DNA of 64,000 nucleotides, from assembly GCA_000226015.1 (NCBI GenBank), contig JH153040.1:1-64000 (forward strand), written 5' to 3'. Positions 26,455 to 38,539 of this stretch are shown here, piece by piece (the first letter of the stretch is position 1; the number at the start of each line of letters is the position of its first letter). Both the position numbers and the translations under genes were made by a program. Below the pieces are notes generated by a model, which ran no database searches, was not told where the DNA came from, and was given only the letters and a program-made list of their open reading frames with translations. The DNA is from Mnemiopsis leidyi (taxonomy: Eukaryota; Ctenophora; Tentaculata; Lobata; Bolinopsidae).

Positions 26455-26630
26455 ATGGTTATACTGTATACAACACTATACTGTACAATACTATACTATA
26501 CTGTACAATACTATACTGTACAATACTATACTGTACAATACTGTACTGTACAATACTATACTGTACAATACTATACTGTACAATACTATACTGTACACAA
26601 TACTATGGTTATACTGTATACAAAGTAAAA
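26455..26630. repeat. 15-base tandem repeat of self-complementary units
   Basis: About ten copies of TACTATACTGTACAA with small changes, bracketed by two copies of ACTATGGTTATACTGTATAC. Each unit contains the inverted motif TACTGTACA, so strands can fold back at many registers. Open frames across it exist only because 15 is a multiple of three. Confidence 0.9.
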
Positions 26631-27888
26631 CGTTTCAGTGTAGCCTGCAGTATTGATCTGTTTAATCAGGAGGGTGTTGTATTATTCCAGAAAGTTGTGT
26701 TCTACAACATAAGATATGTTTGATAAGCCCCTGTTTGATCCGCTTCATCCGATCAATTGGCAGTGTCTGGCGAAGTTAGGCGGCTATGTGTGTCGATGGA
26801 ATGCAAAATATTTCACATCATTTTACATTGCAAATAAGAATACAAAAATGCATCTCCTTCTTTATCTTCTAATGATAATTGAATCTTGGACACAATGGTT
26901 TGGTGTGAGTTAGGAAAAAATTGACGTGCATTAATTCGTCCTTGGACCATTTGAAATCAAATCAAAGATTTTGAGATTCCATTCTTCCTCCTTAATCGCA
27001 TTATAGAACTTCTGCGCTCGGTCTTTGTACTTCAATTAGAAATGCTTAGGATCAAATTAATACCAAGAACTACGTACCAACATAAGAGGTGAACCTTGAT
27101 AGCAAGTGAGTGTTAGTGTGGGTGTGAACTCTACACACCAGGAGAAAATACCTTTGCCTGCATGCTGGAATCTGTTCTTGTGCTGGTGCTTGAAGAGTGC
27201 AGAAAAAATGATAAAAATGAAGTGCATGATGGTTATCCACACAAAGCCTGGCCTGACATGAACAAAAGAATATTCATTTTGTTGGATTCGTTGGAAGGCG
27301 CATTGCAAGAGACAAATAGCAACATCGTCTTTCTGTATTCACTGTGACTATTTGCGCGCACTGCTCCGACCAGCTCTTGATGTGCTTAATTTTGTCCCCA
27401 TAGGTTTTTTTGTTGCCCATTACTTTTTTGCCTATTTTACTGCCATTTGATTGATCAATCATAAATCATCTTAAAAGGTTAAATTTTGCCCTCCAAATTT
27501 ATGAAGATATCGTTACTTGTTAAGCTGTAAGTGAGGGTTTTCCTAAACACGTGGGTACATCTCACTTGCACTCTCAGTACCAACACGAGCCGCCACAGCG
27601 ACAGCGTCACTTAGTTTTAGGAACTATGGATCTCCCACACACGCCTGACGCCAGTAAAATTATATGAGTCACATTTGCATTCAATATTGTCAGAAGATTG
27701 AAAACATACGACTAATTGAGTCAATTGTGACAAATTGGTGCTTTTAAAGAAGTAATTAGGTTTCTTAATTTTTGGAATCGTATTCGCTAGCGTAAGCCGG
27801 TAAAGCGATATGACTCGAAAATCCCGCCCCATTAAGCTGATATGTGACTGCCCCTCAATAAGCTATGTTATTCCAATAAGCATTAAAC

Positions 27889-28155
27889 TAAGTTATCACA
27901 TGTCCAACTAAGTTATCCCATGTCCAACTAAGTTATCTAATGTCCAACTAAGTTATCCCATGTCTAACTAAGTTATCCCATGTCCAACTAAGTTATCCCA
28001 TGTCCAACTAAGTTATCCCATGTCCAACTAAGTTATCCCATGTCTAACTAAGTTATCACATGTCCAACTAAGTTATCCCATCTCCAACTAAGTTATCACA
28101 TGTCCAACTAAGTTATCCCATGTCCAACTAAGTTATCCCATGTCCAACTAAGTTA
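27889..28155. repeat. 20-base minisatellite, about thirteen copies
   Basis: Thirteen head-to-tail copies of AACTAAGTTATCCCATGTCC with occasional C/T and C/A changes. The array ends 50 bases before the acceptor of the exon at 28205. Confidence 0.95.
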
Positions 28156-28204
28156 GCATGCACATTGTCCCAAAACTCGACTGGACACCTCCTTCCTTCT
28201 GCAG

Positions 28205-31200
28205 TTAATCCCGACTACGAGTCTCCAGAAACCTCCGTGGTGGACATACCCCGAACATATAGCCTGGGTACCACCACCAGCAGAAGAGACAATTTTATCA
28301 CTAGAAATCTGAGTAATACCAGAACCAGAATCATTAAACTAGGTAAAAGGCATGATCACACGCTGCTAATTTTTTAATTTCACCGGTATTTTCTTTTTAA
28401 ACCTAATAAATTTTAATATCTTTCAAATTTTTGCGTATCTAGAGTAGTTGTTTATAAGAAAAAGATAATCTTAAAGTTAACCCCTTTACCAGATGACATA
28501 GTTACTGAGAAGGACTGATTGAAAATTCGGATGAAAAGTATGAAGTATGAACATATATGTCCTTACTTTATGGGATGCCAATTTATTCAAATTCAATTTA
28601 TGGTCATTTATCTGAATCTTCTGTTCTTCTATGGATGTTCAGTGTATATTCGTTTATCTGGTGTATCCTCTAAGTAAAACAGCAATCCTTACTACTGTCC
28701 ACCGTGATTCTTAAAGTCAAATTTATGTCCTCTCATAATTCATTTTGTTCTATTACTTTGGAAAGACAGTTTAGTAAATCTCATGTTGAATTAACATGAT
28801 ACATGTTAATATTTAAATGCATGGTTATCATTTAAATGTATGGATGTCTATTTCCACATTGTCATAACGTCCGATCAAGTGCGATAATAGTTTGTTACCT
28901 ATTATGAAACTTTTGGATTTGGGAATTTTTCACGGAGCAAATATAGCTTAAACTGGCCACTTCTGTAAATGATTTGATCTAAAAACTCTTAAGTGTTCAT
29001 AGTAGTAGTACTGATGTTGCATGTTGGAGAATTTCGAAGTTTTCCTGTAGCACAATCCTTATCCGCAGTAAATGCGAGCTACGATTCCTCCGCCGACAAT
29101 GTCGGAAATTCAGTCAGAATGTCGGACGTGAAACTTCGGGAAGCCGCCTCCATATCCTCCAAAATGACCGTTCTCACGGAGAACGGTTCAGAGGATTAGG
29201 TCAGGTTAAATCTCTAGAGTACCCGTGCATGTGACGTGTTTCATCGCTCTAACAATACGCTGCCCACGTTTCGCATAGGTGTTGGTGAAGTTTTCTGCTG
29301 TTCCTCTTTTGTGGCGATTTGAGCTCGTGGAAGAGCATTGAGCAGCTTGTCTTAAGTGGTGTGTTGTATTTCGTTATTGAGGCCGAGCAAATGCGTTTAG
29401 CGGCAGACACTAGACAGTCATTCTACGTATATTATTTTAGAGCAGTTTTACGTGATGTTGCAGCTGCTATTAGAAGAACTTATAAAATAGAAATCTATTC
29501 AACTCGGTCCACTGGAACGACAATTGTTATAAATGTCAATCAGTCGACGATATGATTAATATTCATGTCCTAAAAAGCATCAATTCAAGTTCAGATAAAA
29601 ATGTAATTGTGCTGTTTTCGATTCGAATTTAATTCTTTTTGATTGCGCTAAAGTGTCATTTTGTCAATGTTTGCTATGCTTTAAATGAGCACATTTTGAT
29701 GTTGATTAAAACTGCGTGAATAAGAAACTGCTCCGCAGCATGTGTGATCCTTAATTTCCCGTAATGAATGTTGAAATTTATAATTATTGAATTTGCTTTC
29801 TTTTGTGCCCCTGATAACTGAGGCTCATACTCACCAAACTAAAATCGAATTTCCTCTTGAAAATGTAAAATTTGTTTACTAACCTACTGATATCAACAAC
29901 CCGATCCTTCTCTTAGGTCCGCGGAAGTTAAGTACAGCCTACGGTTCGCGTGCTCGTCTCACTCCTGCCGAAAAAGCAGCCCAAGATTTCATCATCGCAG
30001 CCAGCCCTGACAAAGGCGAGGCAATCGCCAAGGCTTTTGTCGGGAAGATGAAGATCGGAGTTGAAGGTAAGGAAGAGGTGCAGACTCAGGCCTGCACGAT
30101 GTCCTTTACCGAGGCTGGAGGTGGTCTAGGGGTCCTCCTCCCCGCCTCGGACAGTTTTGTTGTACACAACCCCGTTAAAGAGGAGGAAGAAAACTCGAAT
30201 GGGGTGGTTTGCCATGCTGTGTCGTGTAGCGATAGTGACTCTAAGTCTTGTAGTAAAGTGGAGCGACATCAGATGTCTGGTAATGACAATGTTTTAGAGG
30301 ACGTGGGCAGTTGATTTTATGTTTTCAGCACTTTTTATTGTGTATGTGAGGGGTTGTTCATGTTAAAACTCAAGGCATGGTCCAATTTTTCCTTTAAAGT
30401 TAAAGCACAGAATAAAGTACTGTGTCAGTCACGGTCACTTAACTAAATCGTTTTCAAATATCATGATATTGATATTGTAGCCAGTGAATGACTCCTACAG
30501 GTCTTAAGCAAAATTTACCCATCACATCAATAAACTTAAACAGAATAGTTTGCTCAAGTATAATCACCAATCTTTCATCTTGATCTATGTTATTGTTAGT
30601 GTATATTCTAAAATGAAAATATTTATTTGCCAAGTTTAAAGTGGCTTGTTAACTATTTAGTTATTAAGACGTAAAGTTACTGCTATAAATTAGTGAAAAT
30701 TATCGTTAACAGGCACCGTATATTTTGCTAAATATTTAAATTTTGCTCGGGGCTGAATATTTCAGCGGCAATCTGTTTTTACTAGTCGAATTTTACTAAT
30801 ATTTATACTTTATTGTGTATAAAAGCTTCAATTGAATTTAATCAACTATTTTTCTTCATGGGACGTGTTTTTATACTTTTTTAAGAATTCTGAAATTTTT
30901 TAATGGCAAGATTCGAGTCGTATTTGTGCACTTTCCAAGTGCAGATCGTAATTCAAACGCAAAATTTTTCCTTTACCATGTCTAAGCACGACTAAACTCC
31001 TTTCGGCAGTCAACACGTAGCATCCGATAAAAAATAGCGGTTTTATCTCTCTCAAATGCTTTATTTAATTGTTATTTAATTGTCCTTAAAACTAACTCTT
31101 TATTCATCAGTGATCTTAATAAAGTTCACATGTGATAGTGTTACTGTTGTTCGTTTGTGATTCCAAAGTCGGGATAAATGTTTTTCGTGGTACAAATTGT

Positions 31201-33032
31201 TTTATCAAAACAAATTTAACCGTTCTTGATTGATTTCTATTCTTATGTGCTGATCATTTAACTCGTATTGTTATGCAGGCAGGAGACTAGAAACCCTAAT
31301 TGAGAAGGGCATCTTGGAACCTGGATCGAACAATCCATTGGCGAGAAGACTTGTAGTGAACTTTAGAACTGGTACCTATCGAAGAGAAACTTCTCAGGAT
31401 CTTAAACGAGCTGACTATTTCATTGATTACAATTTTGGCCAACCAGCTTTTAGCTTTAGAATGCCCAAAAGACCGCGTCTGAGGTCTCTGAAACAAAGCA
31501 ACAGTTCTCCATCCATGCCATCAAATTCCAGCAGCAACAGTTTGATTATCTGTAACGGACAGCAAACGTTCACGGAGAACAATGATAAGATTGACACTCA
31601 GAAATCCCTGTTTGTCACGACCGGTAGCAGCCACGAAACTTTCTTTGACGTTGTTTCTGAAGCAGCAAAACAGGCCGGTATCGGTGCCCAGGTTTTTATC
31701 GATCATCAGCCTTCGGCTTTAAAAGAACCTGGCTATGTTCTCCACGATGAGCAGCCTGTTCGAGTGAAAGGGTTTATTAGGAAGGGTTTAAGAGAAAAAC
31801 TTGCTCAGAAGGCTGAGTTGGCTCGGCAGAACGTTCAGAAACTCGAAAAAGTTTCAAGTCGATTTGGTGATGGTAAAGTTATTAATTGGGAGAATGTGGA
31901 CTCTGGAATTGGATTGGACACTCTGGGTGAAAGCGAAAGCTTACAGAGTGCCGGAATTACTTTTAAAGCTGAGCATAATTAGGAAGATATGACAACAATT
32001 CGGGGCAAAGGCTTGCAAATTTGTTTCTACAAAACCAATTATCAAACGTCCAAGCACGTTTGGGGCACCTTGATTCTTAGATTGTAGATTGTCTGATTGA
32101 CCCATGTCCAACATTATAAAAATATCCGGTACCAATTATTTACGGTAATCAACCAGGTTGTCTGATCTGTCGTGTTTATTGTTTACTTTTAGACTTAGTT
32201 GATAGGTTGTTTGTAGTTCAACTGTAAAGTAAAGTCTGTCAGTATCACATTTGAATACCATCTTGATCAAATATCATGTGACACGTTTAATTGCAATAGT
32301 TGTATTTACTTCACGATTTTGAATTAGAAAAAAAATAAAACTAGTTTTTGCAAGAGTGAAAAAAGCCTATAAGTATAACTTGGGATTTTCGAAGCCTGGT
32401 TTTTTTGAAGTTACAGCTAGAGTCTTTATTAATCTGTCAAATTTTTGAGCACCCTACCCATAGCAGGAGACTGGTAAATCATTTCCGCACTACTTGAATA
32501 AAATCGTAATTCCTTTTTCTTCTCAGATGATGATAGCCCTTCATCTGGTAGTACTGGTGACATACTGAACTTTTCTGATTTGGACTTTTTAGAACTGGTT
32601 GAAAATCGGGAAGAGATCGAGAACCGACGTTTTTCTGGAATTAGCTTTAGGTCTGGGGCTTATAGGAAGTCTGTAAATCGATCTCCAAATACTGCAGTTT
32701 TGGAAATCGAAAATGGAAAAAGGCCGAGAATTCAGAAGAGAAAAGATAGCTATGCCTTCAGTCACAATATTGGCACCATGAATGTCGGTCGTATAACTAG
32801 AAGACTATCAAAAATTCTTAGTGTTGGTGACAGAATAGGAGATCAAGATGTTACAGTAAGGAACAAAAGTGACACCACCCCAATGATAGCCGAAGAAAAG
32901 TCCCTGTTATCCCGCTCTACGTCACAAGATACATATGTCCCTCCTCCTCGAGCACCTTTGAAGAAGGGCTTCACTAGACGGGGTCTTCGAGAGAAGCAAG
33001 CATCTGAAACTGCAAACTCTAGTAGGCTTTGA
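28205..33032 (+). CDS. Unrecognised multi-exon coding unit; separate gene or long receptor tail
   Basis: Exons: 28205-28342, 29917-30066, 31279-31872 (or to the TAG at 31980-31982), 32527-33032. The first three enter and leave in phase 1, so each is a removable cassette. Sites are good (CTTCTGCAG, TTCTCTTAG, TTCTTCTCAG; donors GTAAAA, GTAAGG). Peptides: VNPDYESPETSVVDIPRTYS; LTPAEKAAQDFIIAASPDKG; then two long basic, serine-rich exons. No domain was recognised, and no ATG exon is seen just upstream. Phase 1 entry also fits the receptor core exon ending at 9382, so this may be a large cytoplasmic tail. An independent gene with an undetected first exon is equally possible. Reading through the donor at 30066 would give a different end with stop at 30312-30314. 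Confidence 0.55.
29069..29199 (+). CDS. Candidate alternative terminal exon
   Basis: Acceptors before 29051 (CCTGTAG) and 29069 (TATCCGCAG) both give phase 1 entry into a frame ending at TAG 29197-29199. With the second acceptor the peptide begins VNASYDSSADNVGNSV. This resembles the start of the exon at 28205 (VNPDYESPETSVV), so the two may be duplicates. The remainder, MSDVKLREAASISSK, is serine-rich. It would provide a short stop-containing alternative to the exons at 29917 onward. Confidence 0.4.
31279..31982 (+). CDS. Terminal exon copy A of the 28-33 kb unit
   Basis: Acceptor TTATGCAG, phase 1 entry. It either ends at TAG 31980-31982 or splices out in phase 1 at a donor after 31872 (GATG/GTAAAG). 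Landmarks in order: VNFRTGTYRRETS, PKRPRLRSLKQSNSS, a serine/asparagine-rich linker, and VKGFIRKGLREKLAQKAE. The first, second and last blocks recur in the next exon in the same order, showing that the exons are paralogous. Confidence 0.6.
32527..33032 (+). CDS. Terminal exon copy B of the 28-33 kb unit
   Basis: Acceptor TTCTTCTCAG, phase 1 entry, stop TGA at 33030-33032. It starts with an acidic serine stretch (DDSPSSGSTGDIL), then ISFRSGAYRKSVN, GKRPRIQKRKDS and LKKGFTRRGLREKQASE. These match copy A at three spaced blocks. Because the exon ending at 30066 exits in phase 1, it can join A or B directly; A can also join B through its internal donor. Confidence 0.6.
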
Positions 33033-33690
33033 AAGATTCCACGATAACCTAAACCACCGTCAGCTGTACTTAAATTTGAATTGAATCTAATAATTAAAGC
33101 TAATTAAAGTTAAAAGTAATATTGGCTTACTTATCTGTCTAAGTCTTATCAAAATGTCACTATTCAAAGGGCATTGGCAGCGCAAAGCTGAACGATTGGT
33201 AAAAACGTTTGACGGATATCAATATCATCTATAAACGAGATGATACCAAATATCCATCTAGCGTTCTAACGAAACGATGGCTTTAACTGTGACAGTGGGG
33301 TGTTCTCTGACAGTGACAAATATCATCTCTTCAAGTTTGATCCACAGTTTTAGTTTTTAATTTGATTATGAATATGAGATTTTGAATTTGATAAGTCATT
33401 GTAGCTTGGCCTTGGCTTTCTTTATGAATTATCTAAAAAATTTGAATTTAAACTTAAAGCACAAACTTAATGTACCAAACGTTTATGTTTATATAATTTA
33501 ATAGGACTAGGAGTAGGAGATGTTCATGTTATTTGAAATATGGGTGAAACTCAAAATGGATTTAAATCGATTTCAATTCGGTCTTTCGGATGGTTAATAT
33601 TTTCAAGTCGCATATTGACAATTTCATCAAAATATTTGTTTATATTTATTTTGCCGCGCATTTTAAATTTAATTTGACTTTCAACTTCAT
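33033..33690. other. 3' flank; no gene seen
   Basis: AT-rich sequence after the stop at 33032, probably including its 3' untranslated region. No further feature was recognised. Confidence 0.5.
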
Positions 33691-34336
33691 AAATGCGGCA
33701 TGACCTAAGACCTTGTAGTTGTAGGTTAATAACCTACTGTGTATTGTTGCGGCCATCACGCCGCTCATCACGCCGCTCGCGTTTCAATTTCATGTTGGCG
33801 AGGTTTCATGAATTGTGAATAAAATTCTAAACGTTGTGAATAAAATTGCAAACGTTGCTAAGCCAACAGCCCTACATGTACAAAGCCCTGTGGCTTGCGC
33901 TGCGCGTGCCCTATCGGGACGCACATGTGAGCTTATGCGTCCGTCTTAATTTCGCGCGCTCGCACATTGACATAGGGATATACCGGGCGATGCGCGTTTA
34001 GAATTGCTAAACACATATATTATACGTGTTTAGCAATTCTAAACGCGCATCGCCCGTCAAGGCATGACCCTGGCCAAGGCCCATGCCTTGGACTCAGATA
34101 CAGGACTCAGCTCCAAAGGCCCCCCCCCAAGTTGGCTCACAACATTTTCATGCAACAAATCTCGTGTTGTCCATGCAAATGCTGTGTTGTGCAAAAACGC
34201 AGTGTCAGACCTTAGCACTGCATTTTCGTGCCAAAATGCTGTGTTGTACCTCAGCACTGCGTTTCGTGCGAAAACGCTGTGACGGATCTCAGTCACTGCG
34301 TTTTCGTGTCGAAAACGCTGTGACGGATCTCAGTCA
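33691..34336. mobile_element. GC-rich palindromic repeat element, first copy
   Basis: It shares the GTAGGTT...AACCTAC and CGGCCATCACG motifs with the element at 905-1857. It holds a perfect 30-base-arm palindrome at 33985-34055 (arms start GGGCGATGCGCGTTTAGAAT, 11-base centre). It also has a run of diverged short repeats built on AAAACGCTGTGACGGATCTC and TGCTGTGTTGT up to the gap. Base composition differs strongly from the flanks. Non-coding. Confidence 0.6.
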
Positions 34337-34346
34337 NNNNNNNNNN
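34337..34346. other. Assembly gap (ten N)
   Basis: Unresolved bases. Sequence on the far side repeats, with changes, what lies before the gap from about 33920 to 34110, including the palindrome. The gap size is probably arbitrary and the duplication may be an assembly artefact. Confidence 0.95.
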
Positions 34347-34890
34347 CGCACATGTGAGCTTATGCGTCCGTCTTAATTTCGCGCGCTCGCTTGTCTGACT
34401 TCGTCCGACCCTCATTCGAAGCGAATGAGGGTCCCATTCCTCTATGGGAATAAAATGACAGGAGGGTGCGCGCTGCCGTACAAGCGCTCGCACATTGACA
34501 TAGGGATATACCGGGCGATGCGCGTTTAGAATTGCTAAACACATATATTATACGTGTTTAGCAATTCTAAACGCGCATCGCCCGTCAAGGCATGACCCTG
34601 GCCAAGGCCCATGCCTTGGACTCAGATACAGGACTCAGCTCCAAGGGCGCCGCACTCTGCACTCGCTTTGCCGTGCGCATGCCACCGTTGCCTCAGCTCA
34701 CGTTCAACGTTGCGGCCCGTTTGTCTGACTTTTTCCGACCCTCATTCGAAGAATAAAATGACGGAGAATAAAATGACGGGAGGGTGCGCGCTGCTGTACA
34801 ACGGCCCGTTTTCAATCTCAAGGCGCGGCGCAACGTTGCGCCGCGCAGAGCTGTTCGTGAGTGTTCGTGGTTCGATTTTCTGATCTAAGG
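34347..34890. mobile_element. GC-rich palindromic repeat element, second copy
   Basis: It repeats the block at 33920-34110 with about 100 extra bases inserted (roughly 34391-34487). The same 71-base palindrome lies at 34513-34583, followed by CAAGGCATGACCCTGGCCAA. It is then followed by different GC-rich sequence with GAATAAAATGACGG twice near 34750. Non-coding. Confidence 0.55.
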
Positions 34891-36789
34891 ATTTAAGTAC
34901 GGGCCATGAGTACGGCTCGGCAGTAGAAGTATCCGAAAAGTGGAAAGGCCGAAAGTATGTTGTCAGACGTTCACGTTGTCTGACCTGAGGCCGCAACGTA
35001 AGGCAAAAAGGATGAGAACAAATAAGAACGGGGTATTTTCGGGTTAATAATGAACCACAAGCTGCAACTGCAAGAAATCGAATGATTAAGCCTACACCTC
35101 TATTTCTTACAATCATGTTCAACCACAAACCATTTCCAGGCTTATACTTATTCTAGAACACCGTTTTCATGGACCTTTCCACTTGTTTCTCATTTGTTCT
35201 CATCCTTTCCAATTTTACGGATACATTGACTCCGGCCCGGTTATGAATGACCCAGCTAGACACTGTAAGTGTAGAGTGTAGACATGTACAGGATACTAGG
35301 TAGTCTACACACTACAGTACGCTACAAACAATAATAAAGCCGAGTAGAGCGCGCGCTCGTCTAACTCGAACCAACGGATAGCAAATTAACATTTTCCAGT
35401 ACAACTGATCACCATGGCAACACGCGCAGTTACACTATGCACGTGGAGAACGTATCTCTACGTGCTAAGTCCTTATGGAGCGTTCAAGCAGTGATTTTAT
35501 CATAGTTTTAATAGTACGACGACTGTCCTACCCTTCTTTAAAGATTTTATAAACACTGCGACAACATTATACAAGTTGATTTCAAGGATTTTAGTCATTG
35601 TACTAAAAAAGACCATATTCGTTGCATACGGACATAGAGTATTTTTGAGCCGGAGGACTTAATAAAGAACACAAAGCAGCAGATCACTGTCACCTATTAC
35701 GGGTAAGATTTAGTATTCCTTACATGGTGCCTAGGCAACCAAATTGTTTTGTAGTCATTTTGTTCACTTTTTGTAAATCCTCGCAGTATGCGATATTTAT
35801 TTCGTGAGCTTACATTTGATTATAGATCACGAATCGTCACCTTTTAAGAGCTTTTTTTCTAGTTGTTTTCTGTAGATTTATATAGGATTAAAAAGTTACA
35901 GCCTGAACAAAGTGGGTTATATGACGCAAATTAGGCAATGTGCGGGTATCATATTTCCATGCGAGGCTTTGATATTTGATTTTATGCAGTGAGACTTAGT
36001 TTGATCCATTTTATTGAAGCAGTGGCATGGTAATACATGTCTTAACTTCATTGTCAAATTATAACCGCTGAGGCTAAAACTGTGATCCAATCCCCAGATT
36101 GTTTCTCCTTTAGTGCATGATGAGAGCCTCCAGAAACTACCAGGAAGGCCGACCGCAGAGAATGCTTGTGAGATCAAAATTGGAGCTGTACTGATGGTGA
36201 TAGTAATAGTCATATACACGCAGCCGTGATGTGCCTTTATTGTGATGCTACTCCAGATTGCTTGTTTAAAATATGCTGTTATTCGCACTCGAAGAGAAGC
36301 TAAATTGATCGTAATTTCAGCACGCATTAACATGCCGGCCATTATCGCATATAGCCGTATATCTATTGTGTCAATTGCAGCAACAATTTTTTTTTGATTG
36401 CATGCACGAATGTTTTTGATAATGGTCTTGCAGTGGCAGTAGAACTAGAACCTGTATTGGACCACATCAAATGTGCTTGTTTAATGTATCAACTGAAGAT
36501 TTATGGACCTAGGACAGGGGAATAGTGATCTAGCTTTTGAGAGAAAGGATGGCAATGTAAGATTATAAAGGAAGCAACTGATAAGGCGGATGCAAATTGC
36601 AAGTTAACCATCCAGCCAAATCACGCGTTTTAACTTTAAATCACTGATAAGCAGTACAAGAACCATGCCACGCATTCTAGACGAATACCAATAGCGAAAG
36701 TAAATAATAAATATACCTGCACTACTACAGAACCACCTTCCTCACAATCTTCTCCGTCCCCTAAGTAGATACCGGTCTATGTGAAGAAT
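34891..36789. other. No gene seen; upstream flank of CFAP77
   Basis: No splice-bounded exon was found. A minus-strand frame of 141 codons (36342-35917) lacks any recognisable motif and was not called. Confidence 0.45.
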
Positions 36790-38539
36790 ATGTCTGTGTT
36801 GCTTAGCGACGAAGTGGTACTGGGAGAGCCCAGGAACGAGATGAACCCACTCCTGGTGAAACCTCCTCTTGGAAGACCCCTCACCCGCTGCTACACGGCT
36901 CCCTACAACGCCAACGGGGTAAAAAGAATAATGTTAGGGTTATAAGTTTTTATCTACAGGTTAATCAGGCGACTGGGTAAGAAGTAATAATGTTAGATTT
37001 ATAAATATAAGTTTTTATCAGGTTAATCATGTTTTTACACAAGGACAAGTTATATATTTTTCAGAATTTCTGTTTAAATGTCGGTACTGTTTAAATTAAA
37101 GTGCGTTTCAGACATTCGGACAATGCTACAACTTTATAGATGGAGGGGTTCCTGCAGCCTTGAACCACTTCAACATCGCGGTTTGCAAACCTTACAACAA
37201 GAATGGCTTTGTGGTCAGTCTTCTAGAACGTTCCTCAAACCAGAATTTCATTTAATTCTTTAATATTTGAATGTAATTCTTTAAAATTCCATGGGTGATC
37301 AGATAACTGCAGTAAACCTTTAGGTTTCATTTACTGTTAACACTCACTGCAACCTGAACTTGAGGATATTTAGTGGCTTTCATTACCTGAGACATTCCTA
37401 AATCTTTCCACGAGTTTGACCTAAAGCATGCTGTCCATATTTGTAACCACGAATTTGTCCTGTGCAATGTTGCTTGTTGAGCAAAGTATTTGTACTTACT
37501 GTGTGAGACCACTACATTTGAATTTTTTGTTTACTTGTGTACTACGGGCTGGTTTGTTCAACTTCAGTTAATAGTTTCTATTCAAACTTTCCATAATTAT
37601 CCTAGCCCATGACACTTAGCTAAAGCTCCTGATTTCAGAAAGACTTCATCACCTTGAACAAGCAAGCTGCAACTGCAGGACTGGTCAGAGCGGAGGAGCA
37701 GCAGGCCTACCGAGCTTCTCACCAAGTTCTCAAGGCCAAGTGAGTTATCATTACCGTGAACAGTTACGTTGCTAAACCCTCCAGGACGTTTTCGACAACC
37801 TGCGACGCCTAACTTGCTGCACAAACTGTATTCTCAATTCTGCACACGCTTTTGTGGCTTTAACCTTTAAACGTGGACATGAGTGCAGCATATCGCACAT
37901 AGATGGCCAACCCTCCATATTCAATCTCAATCATAAAGGAGCTGTAAGCTCCCAGCACAGATGCAGCATACTATTTATAAACGGTCGTATATTCAGCTTT
38001 GCGTGAGGTCTAATCTTGTTGCTCATGCAATTTGGCTTGCAGCTATTTTATATTTGTCACGGCATAGTCATTCTTGGCTGTAGATGTCATGGCTTTAAGG
38101 GCAGTACGCTTTTACAGCTCAGTTAGTTTCTACTTTTTACATAACCTGCTGACTACAGATACAAAACCTCAGGGCAGCGAAAACGAAAGTGCTAAAATAC
38201 CCAAAGAAAATGTCTCCAGATTTCATGACATTCGGAGTGCCAACTAGACCCTCCACTCCGGTGTATGATCTTCTAGAGAACAGTTATCAGGAAAGGTGGA
38301 TCAGGGGAGTCAGAGACGCCGAGCAGGCACAGAGGGAGCAGGATAAGCAAGCCAAACGGAGCAACAACATCCAGGACACCAGAACGTCCCTCATGAGGAA
38401 GAAAGTGGTGAAAGTGGAGCAGTCCAAACTCTGGCATATGCCCAAGTGGGGAAAAGTCAGACCTTTCCTCAACACCTTCCCCAGTGAAAAGGAGAAGGTC
38501 AGGGCCATGAGTAGACATCATCAGCAGAGAACGGCATGA
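36790..38539 (+). CDS. CFAP77: CFAP77, cilia- and flagella-associated protein 77
   Basis: Exons 36790-36918, 37112-37213, 37639-37739 and 38173-38539 join in phase to 232 residues (human about 284; the extra human length is terminal). CFAP77 is a microtubule inner protein that binds inside the doublet microtubules of motile cilia. Matching blocks in order: MNPLLVKPPLGRPLTRCYT; IDGGVPAALNHFNI; TLNKQAATAGLVRAEEQQAY; MTFGVPTRPSTPVYDLLENS; LWHMPKWGKV...LNTFPSEKEK. For the last exon the frame requires the acceptor before 38173, not the AG eleven bases upstream at 38162, which would bring an early stop. Confidence in identity is high. Confidence 0.93.

Larger units (their letters stand above)
24467..28204. 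other. Non-coding stretch with repeats
   Basis: No exon was recognised. It contains a duplicated 45-base block (GATATCTGTCT...ACAACCAGATCATG, twice at 25830-25922) and two tandem arrays listed separately. Confidence 0.45.

Noticed and set aside
26374-26723. Three overlapping 84-92 codon frames
   Set aside because: Open only because a 15-base repeat keeps all frames free of stops; residues are Tyr/Thr/Ile/Leu repeats.
27889-28155. CRISPR-like regular repeat
   Set aside because: Units are head to tail without spacers, and the context is an animal genome; it is a minisatellite.
34057-34883. Several 60-97 codon frames around the first N gap
   Set aside because: They run through GC-rich palindromic repeats and the gap, and show no protein-like conservation between the two copies.
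38162-38172. Upstream acceptor for the last CFAP77 exon
   Set aside because: Using the first AG brings an early stop; the AG before 38173 keeps the frame and matches the family.
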